Positions 1 to 8,137 of a stretch of DNA of 64,000 nucleotides are shown here, in pieces. Position numbers and translations under genes: made by a program. The first letter of the stretch is position 1. Each line of letters opens with the position of its first letter. Below the pieces are notes generated by a model. The model made no database searches. It saw only the letters and a list, made by a program, of their open reading frames with translations, and had not been told where the DNA came from. The stretch comes from Gordonia gummivorans (GTDB taxonomy: Bacteria; Actinomycetota; Actinomycetes; Mycobacteriales; Mycobacteriaceae), in NCBI RefSeq assembly GCF_022513585.1, contig NZ_JAKWBF010000016.1, forward strand, positions 48,176 through 112,175. The letters are read 5' to 3'.

Positions 1-1
1 C

Positions 2-670
2 GTGTTGTTGAAGAACACCCGAAAGCTCGCCACCATCCGGTGGATTCAGCGTGGCTTCCGGCCGGCCCGGGGCGCGCACCCCGACGGCCAGACGATGCGC
101 AACCTGATGGGATCGGTCGACGGGACCGTCAACCCCCGATCGGGTAGCGGCGACTTCGCCGACGTCGTCTGGGCAGGGCCGGACCAGGGGTGGCTCGCCG
201 GCGGCACCACGATGGTGATCCGCCGCATCCGCGTCGAACTCGATACCTGGGACGAACTCGATCGGCACGGACGAGACCTCGCCATCGGCCGCCATCAGGA
301 CACCGGTGCTCCGCTCACCGGAAGTCACGAAGACGACGAGCCCGACTTCGCGGCGACCAAACGGGGCATCCCGGTGATCCCGGCGAACTCCCACATCGCG
401 CGTGCCCACGCGAAGGGGCCGCGGGAACGTTTTCTGCGGCGGGCCTACAACTTCGACGACGTGCCGTCTGGCGGTGCCACGACGAACGCGGGCCTGATCT
501 TCACGACGTTTCAGCGAGACATCGACACCCAGTTCATCCCGGTACAGCAACGGCTGGCCGAGGCTGACCTGCTAAACGAATGGACGACGCCGATCGGGTC
601 GGCGGTCTTCGCGATCCCGCCCGGTGTCGCCGCGGGCCGGTATCTCGGACACCAGCTGTTCGAGAGCTAG
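2..670 (+). CDS. DyP-type heme peroxidase / deferrochelatase (EfeB-like), 3' part only
   Basis: This is the C-terminal part of a dye-decolorizing peroxidase; the gene runs off the left edge, so the GTG at position 2 is probably internal. About 222 residues are visible, against roughly 400 for the family. The hallmark GxxDG motif is seen as GSVDG at about residues 37-41 and is followed by TVNP, as in EfeB-like members. Further on, NSHIARAH at about residue 129 matches the region of the proximal heme-ligand histidine. The family uses heme to reduce peroxide, and EfeB members work with EfeUO in iron uptake after Tat export; the Tat signal would lie outside the window. The stop TAG at 668-670 is followed by a palindromic gap. 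I am confident of the family but not of the subfamily. Confidence 0.85.
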   Translation: MLLKNTRKLATIRWIQRGFRPARGAHPDGQTMRNLMGSVDGTVNPRSGSGDFADVVWAGPDQGWLAGGTTMVIRRIRVELDTWDELDRHGRDLAIGRHQDTGAPLTGSHEDDEPDFAATKRGIPVIPANSHIARAHAKGPRERFLRRAYNFDDVPSGGATTNAGLIFTTFQRDIDTQFIPVQQRLAEADLLNEWTTPIGSAVFAIPPGVAAGRYLGHQLFES

Positions 671-724
671 ACGCGTTCTTCGACCACCTGCCGGCTCGCT
701 GACCTGGGCAAATACGTCAGCGTC

Positions 725-752
725 GTGCTCGCAGAATCTAGGGGAAGAGTTT
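725..752 (+). repeat. Dispersed repeat copy 1 (left end of window)
   Basis: A 28-base stretch beginning GTGCTCGCAGAATC matches 63967-63994 in the same orientation at 27 of 28 bases. In both places it runs into a hairpin built on CTAGGGGAAGA. It lies in the gap after the peroxidase gene and has no coding role that I can see. Confidence 0.75.
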
Positions 753-832
753 TCCTCCCCTAGGTTCAGAGTCCTCCCCCAGAAGTTTCTAGGGGAGGAC
801 TCTGAGGGTAGGGGACGAAGTTTCTTCCCCTA
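738..832. terminator. Array of three hairpins, possible bidirectional terminator
   Basis: Three stem-loops follow one another. At 738-763, CTAGGGGAAGA pairs with TCCTCCCCTAG with one mismatch. At 766-805 the arms are 14 bases each and perfect (TCAGAGTCCTCCCC with GGGGAGGACTCTGA) around a 12-base loop. At 809-832, TAGGGGA pairs with TCCCCTA. They lie between the convergent peroxidase and MFS genes. There is no clear T-run, so termination is inferred from structure and position. Confidence 0.5.
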
Positions 833-1215
833 TTTTCTGCGGGCGCCACGAGCGTGTGGCGCGTTCCGCGGAACGCGCCGATCGACAGTCGCGGGCTCGA
901 CGACGCAGGTGCTCGCGTTTCTCCCCTTTGCGCGCAGTGCATCGCGCGCAGATGGGAGACATGCGAGCAGATGTCGCCAGCACCCTCTGAGCGGAAGCGT
1001 CCGCCGCCGAGATGGTGGTCCAAGACCGCCGCCGACGCGCATTGTCGGCGTGTCGCGATCTCAGGAACCGCGTGTCTGGTGAGAAACCCGGTGCGCACCA
1101 GAGGTTTCCGACCGCACTGGCGGTTTCTGGCCACGAATGCGGTGTCTGCGACGAGGCGCGCTCTTCCCGCCTTCACGATCGTCGACGGGGCGGCGGGTGG
1201 GTCGCTGCTCCGATC

Positions 1216-2694
1216 TCAGACGCGTTCTTCGACGACGCGCCGACTCGCCGGGATGGTGAGTGCGACGACGCTCGCAATAACGCAGGCGCCCAGCGAGATT
1301 CCGGCGGACCACAGGTAGCCGACCTCGCTGGGCACCGCGATCGTCTGACCGTCGGGGGCGGTGGCGGCAATCATCGACCACGTCAGGATCATCCCGACGA
1401 CAGCCGCCGACATCGACGTCCCGACCACTCGCATGAGGGCGTTGACGCCGTTGGCCTCGCCGGTCTGTTCGACGCGTACCGCCCGCATGATCAGCGACGG
1501 CATCGCCGAGTACGCGATTCCCAGCCCGGCGCCGATCAGGCAGCTGATGGTGACCATCAACCCCCAGTTCAGGGCCCACGGCCCGGCGATCGCGACGATG
1601 AACACGATGTAGCCGGTACCGATCACCAGCCCGCCGAGCGACAGCGAGATCCGCGGCCCGAAGGCATCCGTGAGCCGACCGCTGATATGGGAGAAGACGA
1701 ACATCAGCAGACCGCTCGGGGCGAGGATCAGACTCGCCGTGAGCATGTCGAAGCCGAGTCCGTTGGGGCTCGAGGTCGGCGCCATCAGGAGCTGGATCGG
1801 GATCAGCTGCATCGAATAGAACGCGAATCCGGTCGCCACGGATGCGACATTGGTCAGCAGGACGGGACGCTCGACGACCACCGCGAGGTCGATCAGAGCG
1901 TTGGCGTGATGACGCTCGAAGTACGACCACAGGGCGCCGACCACGATGAAAGCGGCAAACAGTCCGAGGGTCAGTGGACTCGTCCACCCCCACGCCGATC
2001 CCTTGGACAAGGGCAGGAGAAGGCAGACGAGCATCGCGGCGAGTCCGGCCGCGCCGATCAGGTCGAAGCGGCCGCCGCTGCGGGTCGGGCTCTCCGGGAC
2101 GGTGATCGCGATGCCGATGGCGCCCAGGATTCCGGCGGCGGCGCACGCCCAGAACAGGGCATGCCAGCTGAGATGCTGGGCGATGGACGCGGCGAACGGC
2201 AGGCCCAGTGCGCCGCCGACACCGAGCGACGCACTCATGGTGCCGACCGACGAACCGAGGTGTCGGGGCGGCACGATGTCGCGCATCACGCTGATACCCA
2301 GCGCGATGGTGCCGAAACCGAGGCCCTGCAGACCCCGACCGATCAGGAACGGGACCAGCGCCGTCGACAGCGCACACACCATCGAACCGATGGCCACGCA
2401 GCTCATGCTGCCGATCAGGGCGAGTCGCTTGCCGTACATGTCGCCGAGACGACCACCGATCGGTGTGATCACGGCACCGACGAGCAGGGTGATGGTGAGC
2501 GCCCAGGATGTGTTGCCGGGATCGGCGTGCAGCAGCGTCGGCAGCTGGGGGATGAGCGGCACAATGATCGTCTGCATCAGCGCCACTACGATGCCCGCCG
2601 CACAGAGCACGGTGACCGCAGCGCGGGGGTGCCGTTCGATCGGTTCCGGTGCGCCTGCCACTCCGGGCACATCCGTCCCGCACGTCGCGCTCAC
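1216..2694 (-). CDS. MFS drug/metabolite exporter (DHA2/EmrB-QacA type)
   Basis: A 492-residue integral membrane protein of the major facilitator superfamily. A first membrane segment runs into LIPQLPTLLHAD, and the motif-A loop GGRLGDMYGKR follows the second helix. Roughly 14 hydrophobic segments fit the DHA2 drug:proton antiporter family. The chosen start is the GTG at 2694, preceded by GGAGGT ten bases upstream. Longer readings upstream run in another frame of the regulator gene. It lies 91 bp downstream of the prpR-like gene on the same strand and could share its transcript, but a link to propionate metabolism is only inferred. The substrate is unknown. Confidence 0.85.
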   Translation of the reverse strand: MSATCGTDVPGVAGAPEPIERHPRAAVTVLCAAGIVVALMQTIIVPLIPQLPTLLHADPGNTSWALTITLLVGAVITPIGGRLGDMYGKRLALIGSMSCVAIGSMVCALSTALVPFLIGRGLQGLGFGTIALGISVMRDIVPPRHLGSSVGTMSASLGVGGALGLPFAASIAQHLSWHALFWACAAAGILGAIGIAITVPESPTRSGGRFDLIGAAGLAAMLVCLLLPLSKGSAWGWTSPLTLGLFAAFIVVGALWSYFERHHANALIDLAVVVERPVLLTNVASVATGFAFYSMQLIPIQLLMAPTSSPNGLGFDMLTASLILAPSGLLMFVFSHISGRLTDAFGPRISLSLGGLVIGTGYIVFIVAIAGPWALNWGLMVTISCLIGAGLGIAYSAMPSLIMRAVRVEQTGEANGVNALMRVVGTSMSAAVVGMILTWSMIAATAPDGQTIAVPSEVGYLWSAGISLGACVIASVVALTIPASRRVVEERV

Positions 2695-2785
2695 TGTTCT
2701 GCACACCTCCGCTCTGGATGCTATCCCGGCCGATCGATCGTTCGGATCGAGGGCCCGCACTCGGGGAGCGGGAGTATTCGAGTGG

Positions 2786-4213
2786 TCAGGTCGTCGCCTG
2801 GCGGTAGGGAATCGAATCGCTGACAGTGGCGTCGACGAGGATGGGCTGACCGAGTTGCGGGAAGGCGCGCTGCGCACACGCGGGTCGGCTGCACACCTTG
2901 CAGCCCGCACCGATCGGCACGACGGTCGTTTCGTCGGCGAGGTCGATGCCGCTGGCGTAGATGAGCCGTTCGGCATGCGAGACGTCGCAGCCGAGACCGA
3001 TGGCGAAGCTCTTGCGCGGCGACAGGAAGCCCTGCTGTTCGTCGGTGGTGCGGGCCAGCCAGAAGTAGGAGCGCCCGTCGGGCATCTGCGACACCTGGGT
3101 GACGATGCGGCCCGGCGTCGAGAAGGCGTCGTGCACCACCCACAGTGGGCAGCTTCCGCCGACCCGGGAGAAGTGAAAGGCCGTGGCGGACTGACGTTTT
3201 GAAATGTTCCCCGCGCGATCGGTGCGGACGAAGATGAACGGAACTCCGCGGTTCTGGGCGCGCTGGAGCGTGGACAGTCGATGGCACACCGTCTCGAAGC
3301 CGACGCCGAACCCGAGACTGAGGAGTTCGACGTCGTAGCGCGCCTTCTCGGCCGCGTCGAGGAACCGCTCGTAGGGGAGGAGTAGCGCGCCGGCGAAGTA
3401 GTTGGCCAGGCCGATCCGCGCGACGGGTACCGACGCCGGGTGCATATTGTCGGCCTCGGCGACGAGGGCGTCGATGATCGGACCCTGGGTGAGCAGTGCG
3501 AGTTGGGTGGCGAGCTGGAAGGCGCGTTGTCCCGACGAGAGTCGCCCGGCGAGGTGCAGCACGCGGCTGTCCTCGTGGAAACGACGTTTGGGCCCTCGGG
3601 CCGCGCCGGCCGGATCGGGATCGTGGTCGATGGTGACCGAGATGCCGAACTCGTCGCGCAGGAGTTCGGCGAGTTGGAGGTCGAGACCGCCGACCGAGAG
3701 CCGATGGTCGACGAAGAGCTGCTCGGCCGCCCGGTCCAGGGAGTCGATGTAGTTCTTGCGGTCGTAGAAAAAGTCGCGGACCTCCTCGAACGGCATCGGG
3801 GTGGCCGACGGCGTGCCTTCCGCCGAGACCCGTGCACGATGCCCTTCCAGTTCGGTGTCGGCGGTGACCAACCGGCGATGCATGTTCACCAGCGTCTGCC
3901 CGATCGCCGGCATGCGCGCGACCAGCTCGGAGATCTCGGCGCGGCTGACGTCGCCGGCGTCGGGTTGTGCGGCCAGTACATCGGCGAGGTCTGCGACCAG
4001 GCGTGCGTCGCCGTCCGGCGCGAAGTAGTCGGCGTCGAGGTCGAACTCGCGCGTGAGCGTCAGCAGCACCGGAACGGTGATCGGCCGCTGGTCGTTCTCG
4101 AGCTGATTTACGTAACTGGTAGACAGGTCGATCCGCCGCGCCAGACCCGCCTGGGAGAGGCCTCGTTCATCGCGCAGCCGACGAAGCCGCGCACCCACAA
4201 ACATCTTGGCCAT
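2786..4213 (-). CDS. prpR: PrpR/RamB-type transcriptional regulator (XRE HTH plus short-chain fatty acyl regulator domains)
   Basis: A 475-residue regulator. Residues 5-60 form an XRE-type helix-turn-helix ([16 protein letters not shown] followed by STSYVNQLE). The middle is the IrrE/ImmA-like region, and the C-terminus is the short-chain fatty acyl regulator domain of the mycobacterial PrpR/RamB group. Near the end a cysteine cluster, CKVCSRPAC (about residues 438-446), could hold an iron-sulfur centre, as reported for PrpR. The start at ATG 4213 ([10 protein letters not shown]) puts the helix-turn-helix at the N-terminus. It is divergent from prpDBC, so control of that operon by propionyl-CoA sensing is the natural inference. 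RamB, which controls glyoxylate genes, is a close paralogue, but the position favours PrpR. Confidence 0.88.
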   Translation of the reverse strand: MAKMFVGARLRRLRDERGLSQAGLARRIDLSTSYVNQLENDQRPITVPVLLTLTREFDLDADYFAPDGDARLVADLADVLAAQPDAGDVSRAEISELVARMPAIGQTLVNMHRRLVTADTELEGHRARVSAEGTPSATPMPFEEVRDFFYDRKNYIDSLDRAAEQLFVDHRLSVGGLDLQLAELLRDEFGISVTIDHDPDPAGAARGPKRRFHEDSRVLHLAGRLSSGQRAFQLATQLALLTQGPIIDALVAEADNMHPASVPVARIGLANYFAGALLLPYERFLDAAEKARYDVELLSLGFGVGFETVCHRLSTLQRAQNRGVPFIFVRTDRAGNISKRQSATAFHFSRVGGSCPLWVVHDAFSTPGRIVTQVSQMPDGRSYFWLARTTDEQQGFLSPRKSFAIGLGCDVSHAERLIYASGIDLADETTVVPIGAGCKVCSRPACAQRAFPQLGQPILVDATVSDSIPYRQATT

Positions 4214-4245
4214 GGGAACAGCATAATCGACACAGCTTCCACAAC

Positions 4246-4303
4246 ATTCGCAAAATGGCTCAACGGTATTCGCTGAAATACGCATTTGCCAGGCCTTTTG
4301 CGA
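4246..4303. promoter_or_regulatory. Possible PrpR/RamB operator region between prpR and prpD
   Basis: The 119-bp divergent gap holds ATTCGCAAAAT at 4246-4256, GCATTTGCC at 4282-4290 and CCTTTTGCGA at 4294-4303. These are TTTGC/GCAAA half-sites like those in known RamB and PrpR boxes. Assignment rests on resemblance and position alone. Confidence 0.35.
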
Positions 4304-4332
4304 CGTCCGGGCGTGTGCGTACGGTGCAACAC

Positions 4333-5943
4333 ATGATCACTCATCACGTCCGCACCCACCGCAGTTCCGAAGATTTCCCGCAGTCGGAGCACCTCGCCCA
4401 GAAGATCGCGGAAGTCGCGACCGACCCCGTTGCGGTGCCCGACGACACCGCGGCGATGGTGATCAACCGCATCATCGACAACGCTGCCGTGAGTGCCGCC
4501 TCGGTGATCCGACGTCCGGTCACCACTGCTCGCCGCCAGGCGCAGGCACACCCGTCGACCCCCGGCGCCGGGAGCGGAGCGAGCGGGCCGAATAGGCACG
4601 GCGCCGGGAGCGGAGCGAGCGGGCCGAATAGGCACGGCGCCGGGAGCGGAGCGAGCGGGCCGAATAGACACGGCGCCACCGTCTTCGGTATCGACGGCAC
4701 CTACTCGCCGGAGTGGGCCGCCTGGGCCAACGGCGTCGCGGTGCGTGAACTCGACTTCCACGACACCTTCCTCGCCGCCGAGTACTCCCATCCCGGCGAC
4801 AACATCCCGCCGCTCGTCGCGGTCGCCCAGCACCTCGGTGTCGGCGGCGCGGACCTGATCCGCGGCCTCGCCACCGCCTACGAGATCCAGATCGACCTGG
4901 TGAAGGGCATCTGCCTGCACGAGCACAAGATCGACCACGTCGCCCACCTCGGACCGTCGGTGGCCGCGGGCATCGGCACGATGCTGAATCTCGATCAGGA
5001 GACGATCTACCAGGCCGTCGGCCAGGCGCTGCATCTCACCACCGCCACCCGGCAGTCGCGCAAGGGGCTCATCTCCAGCTGGAAGGCCTACGCACCTGCG
5101 CACGCCGGAAAGATCGGCATCGAGGCCGTCGACCGTGCGATGCGCGGTGAGGGTGCGCCCGCTCCGATCTGGGAGGGCGAGGACGGTGTCATCGCCTGGC
5201 TGCTCGGCGGTCCCGAGGCGTCCTACGAGGTTCCGTTGCCCGGACCCGGCGAGGCCAAGCGCGCGATCCTCGACTCCTACACCAAGGAACATTCGGCCGA
5301 GTACCAGAGCCAGGCGCCGATCGACCTCGCACGCCGCATGCGCGAGAAGATCTCGAACTTCGACGACATCGAGTCGATCGTCCTGCACACCAGTCATCAC
5401 ACCCACGTGGTGATCGGTACCGGATCGGGCGACCCGCAGAAGTTCGACCCGAGCGCCAGCCGCGAGACCCTCGACCACTCGGTCATGTACATCTTCGCCG
5501 TCGCGCTGCAGGACGGTACCTGGGATCACGAGGCGTCCTACGCTCCCGAGCGCGCCAACCGCCCCGACACCATCGACCTGTGGAAGAAGATCTCCACGGT
5601 GCAGGACCCGGAGTGGACCCGTCGCTATCACTCGACCGACCCGAACGAGAAGGCCTTCGGTGCCAAGGCGGTCATCACACTCCGCAACGGTGAGGTGATC
5701 ACCGACGAGCTCGCGGTCGCCGATGCGCATCCGCTCGGTGCACGTCCGTTCGCGCGGCCGCAGTACGAGGCCAAGTTCGCCACGATGGCCGACGGTGTGG
5801 TGGAAGCCGAAGAGCAGCAACGCTTCCTGGCTGCGGCCACCGGACTGGCGGACCTGGCCGCCGGTGAGCTGGGCGCGCTCAACGTCGCGGTACTGCCTGC
5901 CCTGCTCGACAAGGCTCCCTCGACCGGCAAGGGGATCTTCTGA
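4333..5943 (+). CDS. prpD: 2-Methylcitrate dehydratase (PrpD), with in-frame repeat insertion
   Basis: PrpD dehydrates 2-methylcitrate in the methylcitrate cycle that removes propionyl-CoA. The protein is about 536 residues. Family landmarks include [20 protein letters not shown] and the following [15 protein letters not shown], then [16 protein letters not shown] and [13 protein letters not shown]. The start chosen is ATG 4333 ([12 protein letters not shown]), because upstream codons cover the operator region. The odd feature is at residues about 78-115: three 12-residue repeats ([12 protein letters not shown]) sit just before the conserved GATVFG stretch, where ordinary PrpD has only a short linker. 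The frame stays open throughout. The stop overlaps the prpB start by one base. Function is likely, but activity with the insert is untested. Confidence 0.93.
   Translation: MITHHVRTHRSSEDFPQSEHLAQKIAEVATDPVAVPDDTAAMVINRIIDNAAVSAASVIRRPVTTARRQAQAHPSTPGAGSGASGPNRHGAGSGASGPNRHGAGSGASGPNRHGATVFGIDGTYSPEWAAWANGVAVRELDFHDTFLAAEYSHPGDNIPPLVAVAQHLGVGGADLIRGLATAYEIQIDLVKGICLHEHKIDHVAHLGPSVAAGIGTMLNLDQETIYQAVGQALHLTTATRQSRKGLISSWKAYAPAHAGKIGIEAVDRAMRGEGAPAPIWEGEDGVIAWLLGGPEASYEVPLPGPGEAKRAILDSYTKEHSAEYQSQAPIDLARRMREKISNFDDIESIVLHTSHHTHVVIGTGSGDPQKFDPSASRETLDHSVMYIFAVALQDGTWDHEASYAPERANRPDTIDLWKKISTVQDPEWTRRYHSTDPNEKAFGAKAVITLRNGEVITDELAVADAHPLGARPFARPQYEAKFATMADGVVEAEEQQRFLAAATGLADLAAGELGALNVAVLPALLDKAPSTGKGIF
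4564..4677 (+). repeat. 36-bp tandem repeat inside prpD (3.2 copies)
   Basis: Three units lie at 4564-4599, 4600-4635 and 4636-4671, followed by a six-base start of a fourth unit. Each unit begins with the palindrome GGCGCC. The first two are identical and the third differs by one base (GGCAC to GACAC). Being 36 bp, the unit keeps the frame and encodes [12 protein letters not shown]. Its GGGAGCGGAGCG core also occurs in the intergenic repeat near 11661, which suggests that the unit derives from dispersed repeat DNA. Confidence 0.95.
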
Positions 5944-6857
5944 TGTCCCTGTTCTCTTCGGCCGTCACCGACGGCGACAAACGACTGGCGCTGCGCGCCG
6001 GTTTGACCTCCGGTGAGTTGCAACGGTGGCCAGGAGCGTTCTCGCCCCTGGTGGCAAAGCTCGTTACCGATATCGGATTCGACGGGGTGTACGTTTCTGG
6101 TGCGGTGCTGTCGGCGGACCTGGGCCTCCCCGACATCGGGCTCACCACGCTCACGGAGGTGGCGGCGCGGGCCGGGTCGATCGCACGTGCCACCGACCTG
6201 CCCGCGCTCGTCGACGCCGACACCGGATTCGGCGAACCCATGAGTGCGGCAAGGACTGTCGCGACACTCGAGGACGCCGGGCTGGCCGGGTGTCACCTCG
6301 AGGATCAAGTCAATCCGAAGCGATGCGGGCATCTCGACGGCAAGGACGTCGTCCCGGTCGGCGACATGCTCAAGCGGCTGGCGGCAGCGGTCAACGCACG
6401 GCGCGACGAGAACTTCGTCATCTGCGCACGCACCGACGCCCGTGCGATCGAGGGCTTCGACGCCGCGATCGACCGGGCCAAAGCGTATGCCGACGCCGGT
6501 GCCGATCTCATCTTCACTGAGGCGCTGCGCGATCTCGGTGAGTTCGAAAAGTTCCGGGCCGCAGTCGATGTCCCGTTGCTGGCCAACATGACCGAATTCG
6601 GCAAGTCCGAGCTCCTCACCACCGATCAGTTGCGCGACGTCGGCTACAACGCGGTGATCTATCCCGTCACCGCCCTGCGGATCGCGATGGGTGCCGTCGA
6701 AGCGGGACTTCACGAAATCCATTCCGCAGGAACGCAAGCCGGACTGCTCGACGGTATGCAGCACCGGAGTCGGCTCTACGAACTGCTTCGTTATGCCGAG
6801 TACAACGATTTCGATTCCGATCTGTTCAACTTCTCACTCGAGGGTGCATCACAATGA
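5943..6857 (+). CDS. prpB: Methylisocitrate lyase (PrpB)
   Basis: Cleaves 2-methylisocitrate to pyruvate and succinate, the last step of the methylcitrate cycle. The 304-residue protein is of normal length for the isocitrate lyase/PEP mutase superfamily. It shows DADTGFGEP (metal-binding aspartates), HLEDQVNPKRCGHLDGK with the KRCGH catalytic cysteine motif, and ICARTDA. The ATG overlaps the prpD stop by one base (TGATG), and the stop overlaps the prpC start in ATGA, so the three genes are translationally coupled. M. tuberculosis lacks prpB and uses Icl instead; here the dedicated enzyme is present. Confidence 0.95.
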   Translation: MSLFSSAVTDGDKRLALRAGLTSGELQRWPGAFSPLVAKLVTDIGFDGVYVSGAVLSADLGLPDIGLTTLTEVAARAGSIARATDLPALVDADTGFGEPMSAARTVATLEDAGLAGCHLEDQVNPKRCGHLDGKDVVPVGDMLKRLAAAVNARRDENFVICARTDARAIEGFDAAIDRAKAYADAGADLIFTEALRDLGEFEKFRAAVDVPLLANMTEFGKSELLTTDQLRDVGYNAVIYPVTALRIAMGAVEAGLHEIHSAGTQAGLLDGMQHRSRLYELLRYAEYNDFDSDLFNFSLEGASQ

Positions 6858-8002
6858 GCACAGAGGCGATAACCACGGGCACGATCTCGACCCCCAAGAT
6901 CTACAAGGGCCTGTCCGGCGTGGTGGTGGACACCACTGCAATCTCCAAGGTCGTCCCGGAGACCAACTCGCTGACCTATCGCGGTTACGCGGTCCAGGAT
7001 CTGGCCGCGCAGTGCAGCTTCGAGCAGGTCGCGTACCTGCTGTGGAACGGCGAGCTGCCCACCGACGGACAACTGGCGCTCTTCACCCAGCGGGAGCGTG
7101 CGAGCCGTCGGATCGATCGGTCGACGCAGTCGCTCCTGGGGAGCATCCCGGACAACTGCCACCCGATGGACGTTGCGCGTACCGCCATCAGCTACCTCGG
7201 CAGCGAGGATCCCGACGAGGACAACAGCAATCCGGAAGCCAACTTCGACAAGGCATTACGCATGTTCGCGGTTCTGCCGACGATCGTCGCCGCCGACATG
7301 CGCCGGCGTCGTGGGCTCGATCCGATCGCACCGCATCATGGCCTGGGGTACTCCGAGAACTTCCTGAACATGTGCTTCGGCGAGGTCCCGGACCCGGTCA
7401 TCGTCAAGGCCTTCGAGAAGTCGATGGTTCTCTACGCCGAGCACAGCTTCAACGCGTCCACCTTTGCCGCCCGGGTCGTCACCTCGACGCAGTCGGACAT
7501 CTACAGTGCAGTAACAGCGGCCATCGGGGCGCTCAAGGGTTCGCTGCACGGCGGAGCCAACGAAGCCGTGATGTACGACATGATCGAGATCGACCGTCCC
7601 GAGAACGCTCGGAGCTGGCTGAACGCCAAGCTCGACCGCAAGGACAAGGTCATGGGCTTCGGGCACCGCGTCTACAAGAACGGTGACTCGCGCGTGCCGA
7701 CGATGAAGGCCGCGCTCGAGGACGTGTCGCATCACGTCGGCGACGAGCGCTGGCTCGGCATCTACGCCGAACTCGAGGCCGTGATGGGCGAGCGGACCGG
7801 CATCAAGCCGAATCTCGATTTCCCCACCGGACCCGCCTACTACCTGATGGGCTTCGACATCGCGTCGTTCACGCCGATCTTTGTGATGAGCCGAATCACC
7901 GGGTGGACCGCGCACATCATGGAGCAGGTCGCGTCGAACGCACTGATCCGCCCGTTGAGCAACTACGACGGACCAGCCCAGCGCGAGATCGCGACGGTCT
8001 GA
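6854..8002 (+). CDS. prpC: 2-Methylcitrate synthase (PrpC), citrate synthase family
   Basis: Condenses propionyl-CoA with oxaloacetate to 2-methylcitrate. The 382-residue protein has the short type II citrate synthase architecture. Visible landmarks are NSLTYRGYAVQDLA near the start, EHSFNASTFAARV with a catalytic-region histidine, GSLHGGANEAVM, and VMGFGHRVYKNGDSR with the active-site histidine. It is the last gene of prpDBC, starting in an ATGA overlap with prpB. The ending GPAQREIATV followed by a strong hairpin marks the operon end. A pure citrate synthase is possible in principle, but the operon settles the role. Confidence 0.95.
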   Translation: MSTEAITTGTISTPKIYKGLSGVVVDTTAISKVVPETNSLTYRGYAVQDLAAQCSFEQVAYLLWNGELPTDGQLALFTQRERASRRIDRSTQSLLGSIPDNCHPMDVARTAISYLGSEDPDEDNSNPEANFDKALRMFAVLPTIVAADMRRRRGLDPIAPHHGLGYSENFLNMCFGEVPDPVIVKAFEKSMVLYAEHSFNASTFAARVVTSTQSDIYSAVTAAIGALKGSLHGGANEAVMYDMIEIDRPENARSWLNAKLDRKDKVMGFGHRVYKNGDSRVPTMKAALEDVSHHVGDERWLGIYAELEAVMGERTGIKPNLDFPTGPAYYLMGFDIASFTPIFVMSRITGWTAHIMEQVASNALIRPLSNYDGPAQREIATV

Positions 8003-8015
8003 CCCGACCCAAACG

Positions 8016-8059
8016 CGCACAGCCACGGTTGATCTCTGTGAGGTCAACCGTGGCGTGCG
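8016..8059 (+). terminator. Terminator after prpC
   Basis: CGCAC plus GCCACGGTTGA pairs with TCAACCGTGGC plus GTGCG, giving a 16-bp stem with one bulged base around an 11-base loop. It begins 13 bases after the prpC stop. No long T-run follows. Confidence 0.6.
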
Positions 8060-8137
8060 GGTTTGTGCAAAGGTCTTCATACGGGGGTTGTGCAAACAGC
8101 GGCCCGTGCGCGTGCGCACCCGATGAGAGAGAGTCAA

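Larger units (their letters stand above)
671..1215. other. 545-bp non-coding gap dense in inverted repeats
   Basis: No convincing gene lies here, although open frames exist on both strands. The stretch sits between two convergent genes. It contains three successive hairpins (738-832), a perfect 22-bp palindrome at 858-879 (GGCGCGTTCC followed by its complement around a GC centre), and a long interrupted inverted repeat at 911-968 whose outer arms are GCTCGC/GCGAGC, middle arms TCTCCC/GGGAGA and inner arms TGCGCGC/GCGCGCA. A further AGAAACC/GGTTTCT pair lies near 1080-1130. The 16-base sequence AGACGCGTTCTTCGAC occurs on both sides (669-684 and 1218-1233). The hairpins could be bidirectional terminators; the rest is unexplained. 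Confidence 0.6.

Noticed and set aside
624..1318. Several 60-150 residue readings on both strands in the palindrome-rich gap
   Set aside because: They overlap each other in several frames, are Arg/Ser/Pro-rich, cross the inverted repeats and show no recognisable motif.
1012..2823. 603-residue plus-strand reading rich in Asp, Gln, Arg and Gly
   Set aside because: It is the complement of the MFS gene at 1216-2694; composition is that of high-GC antisense and there is no fold or start signal.
4564..4677. Possible CRISPR-like array in prpD
   Set aside because: The units are head-to-tail with no spacers and lie in frame inside a gene; no cas gene is in the window.
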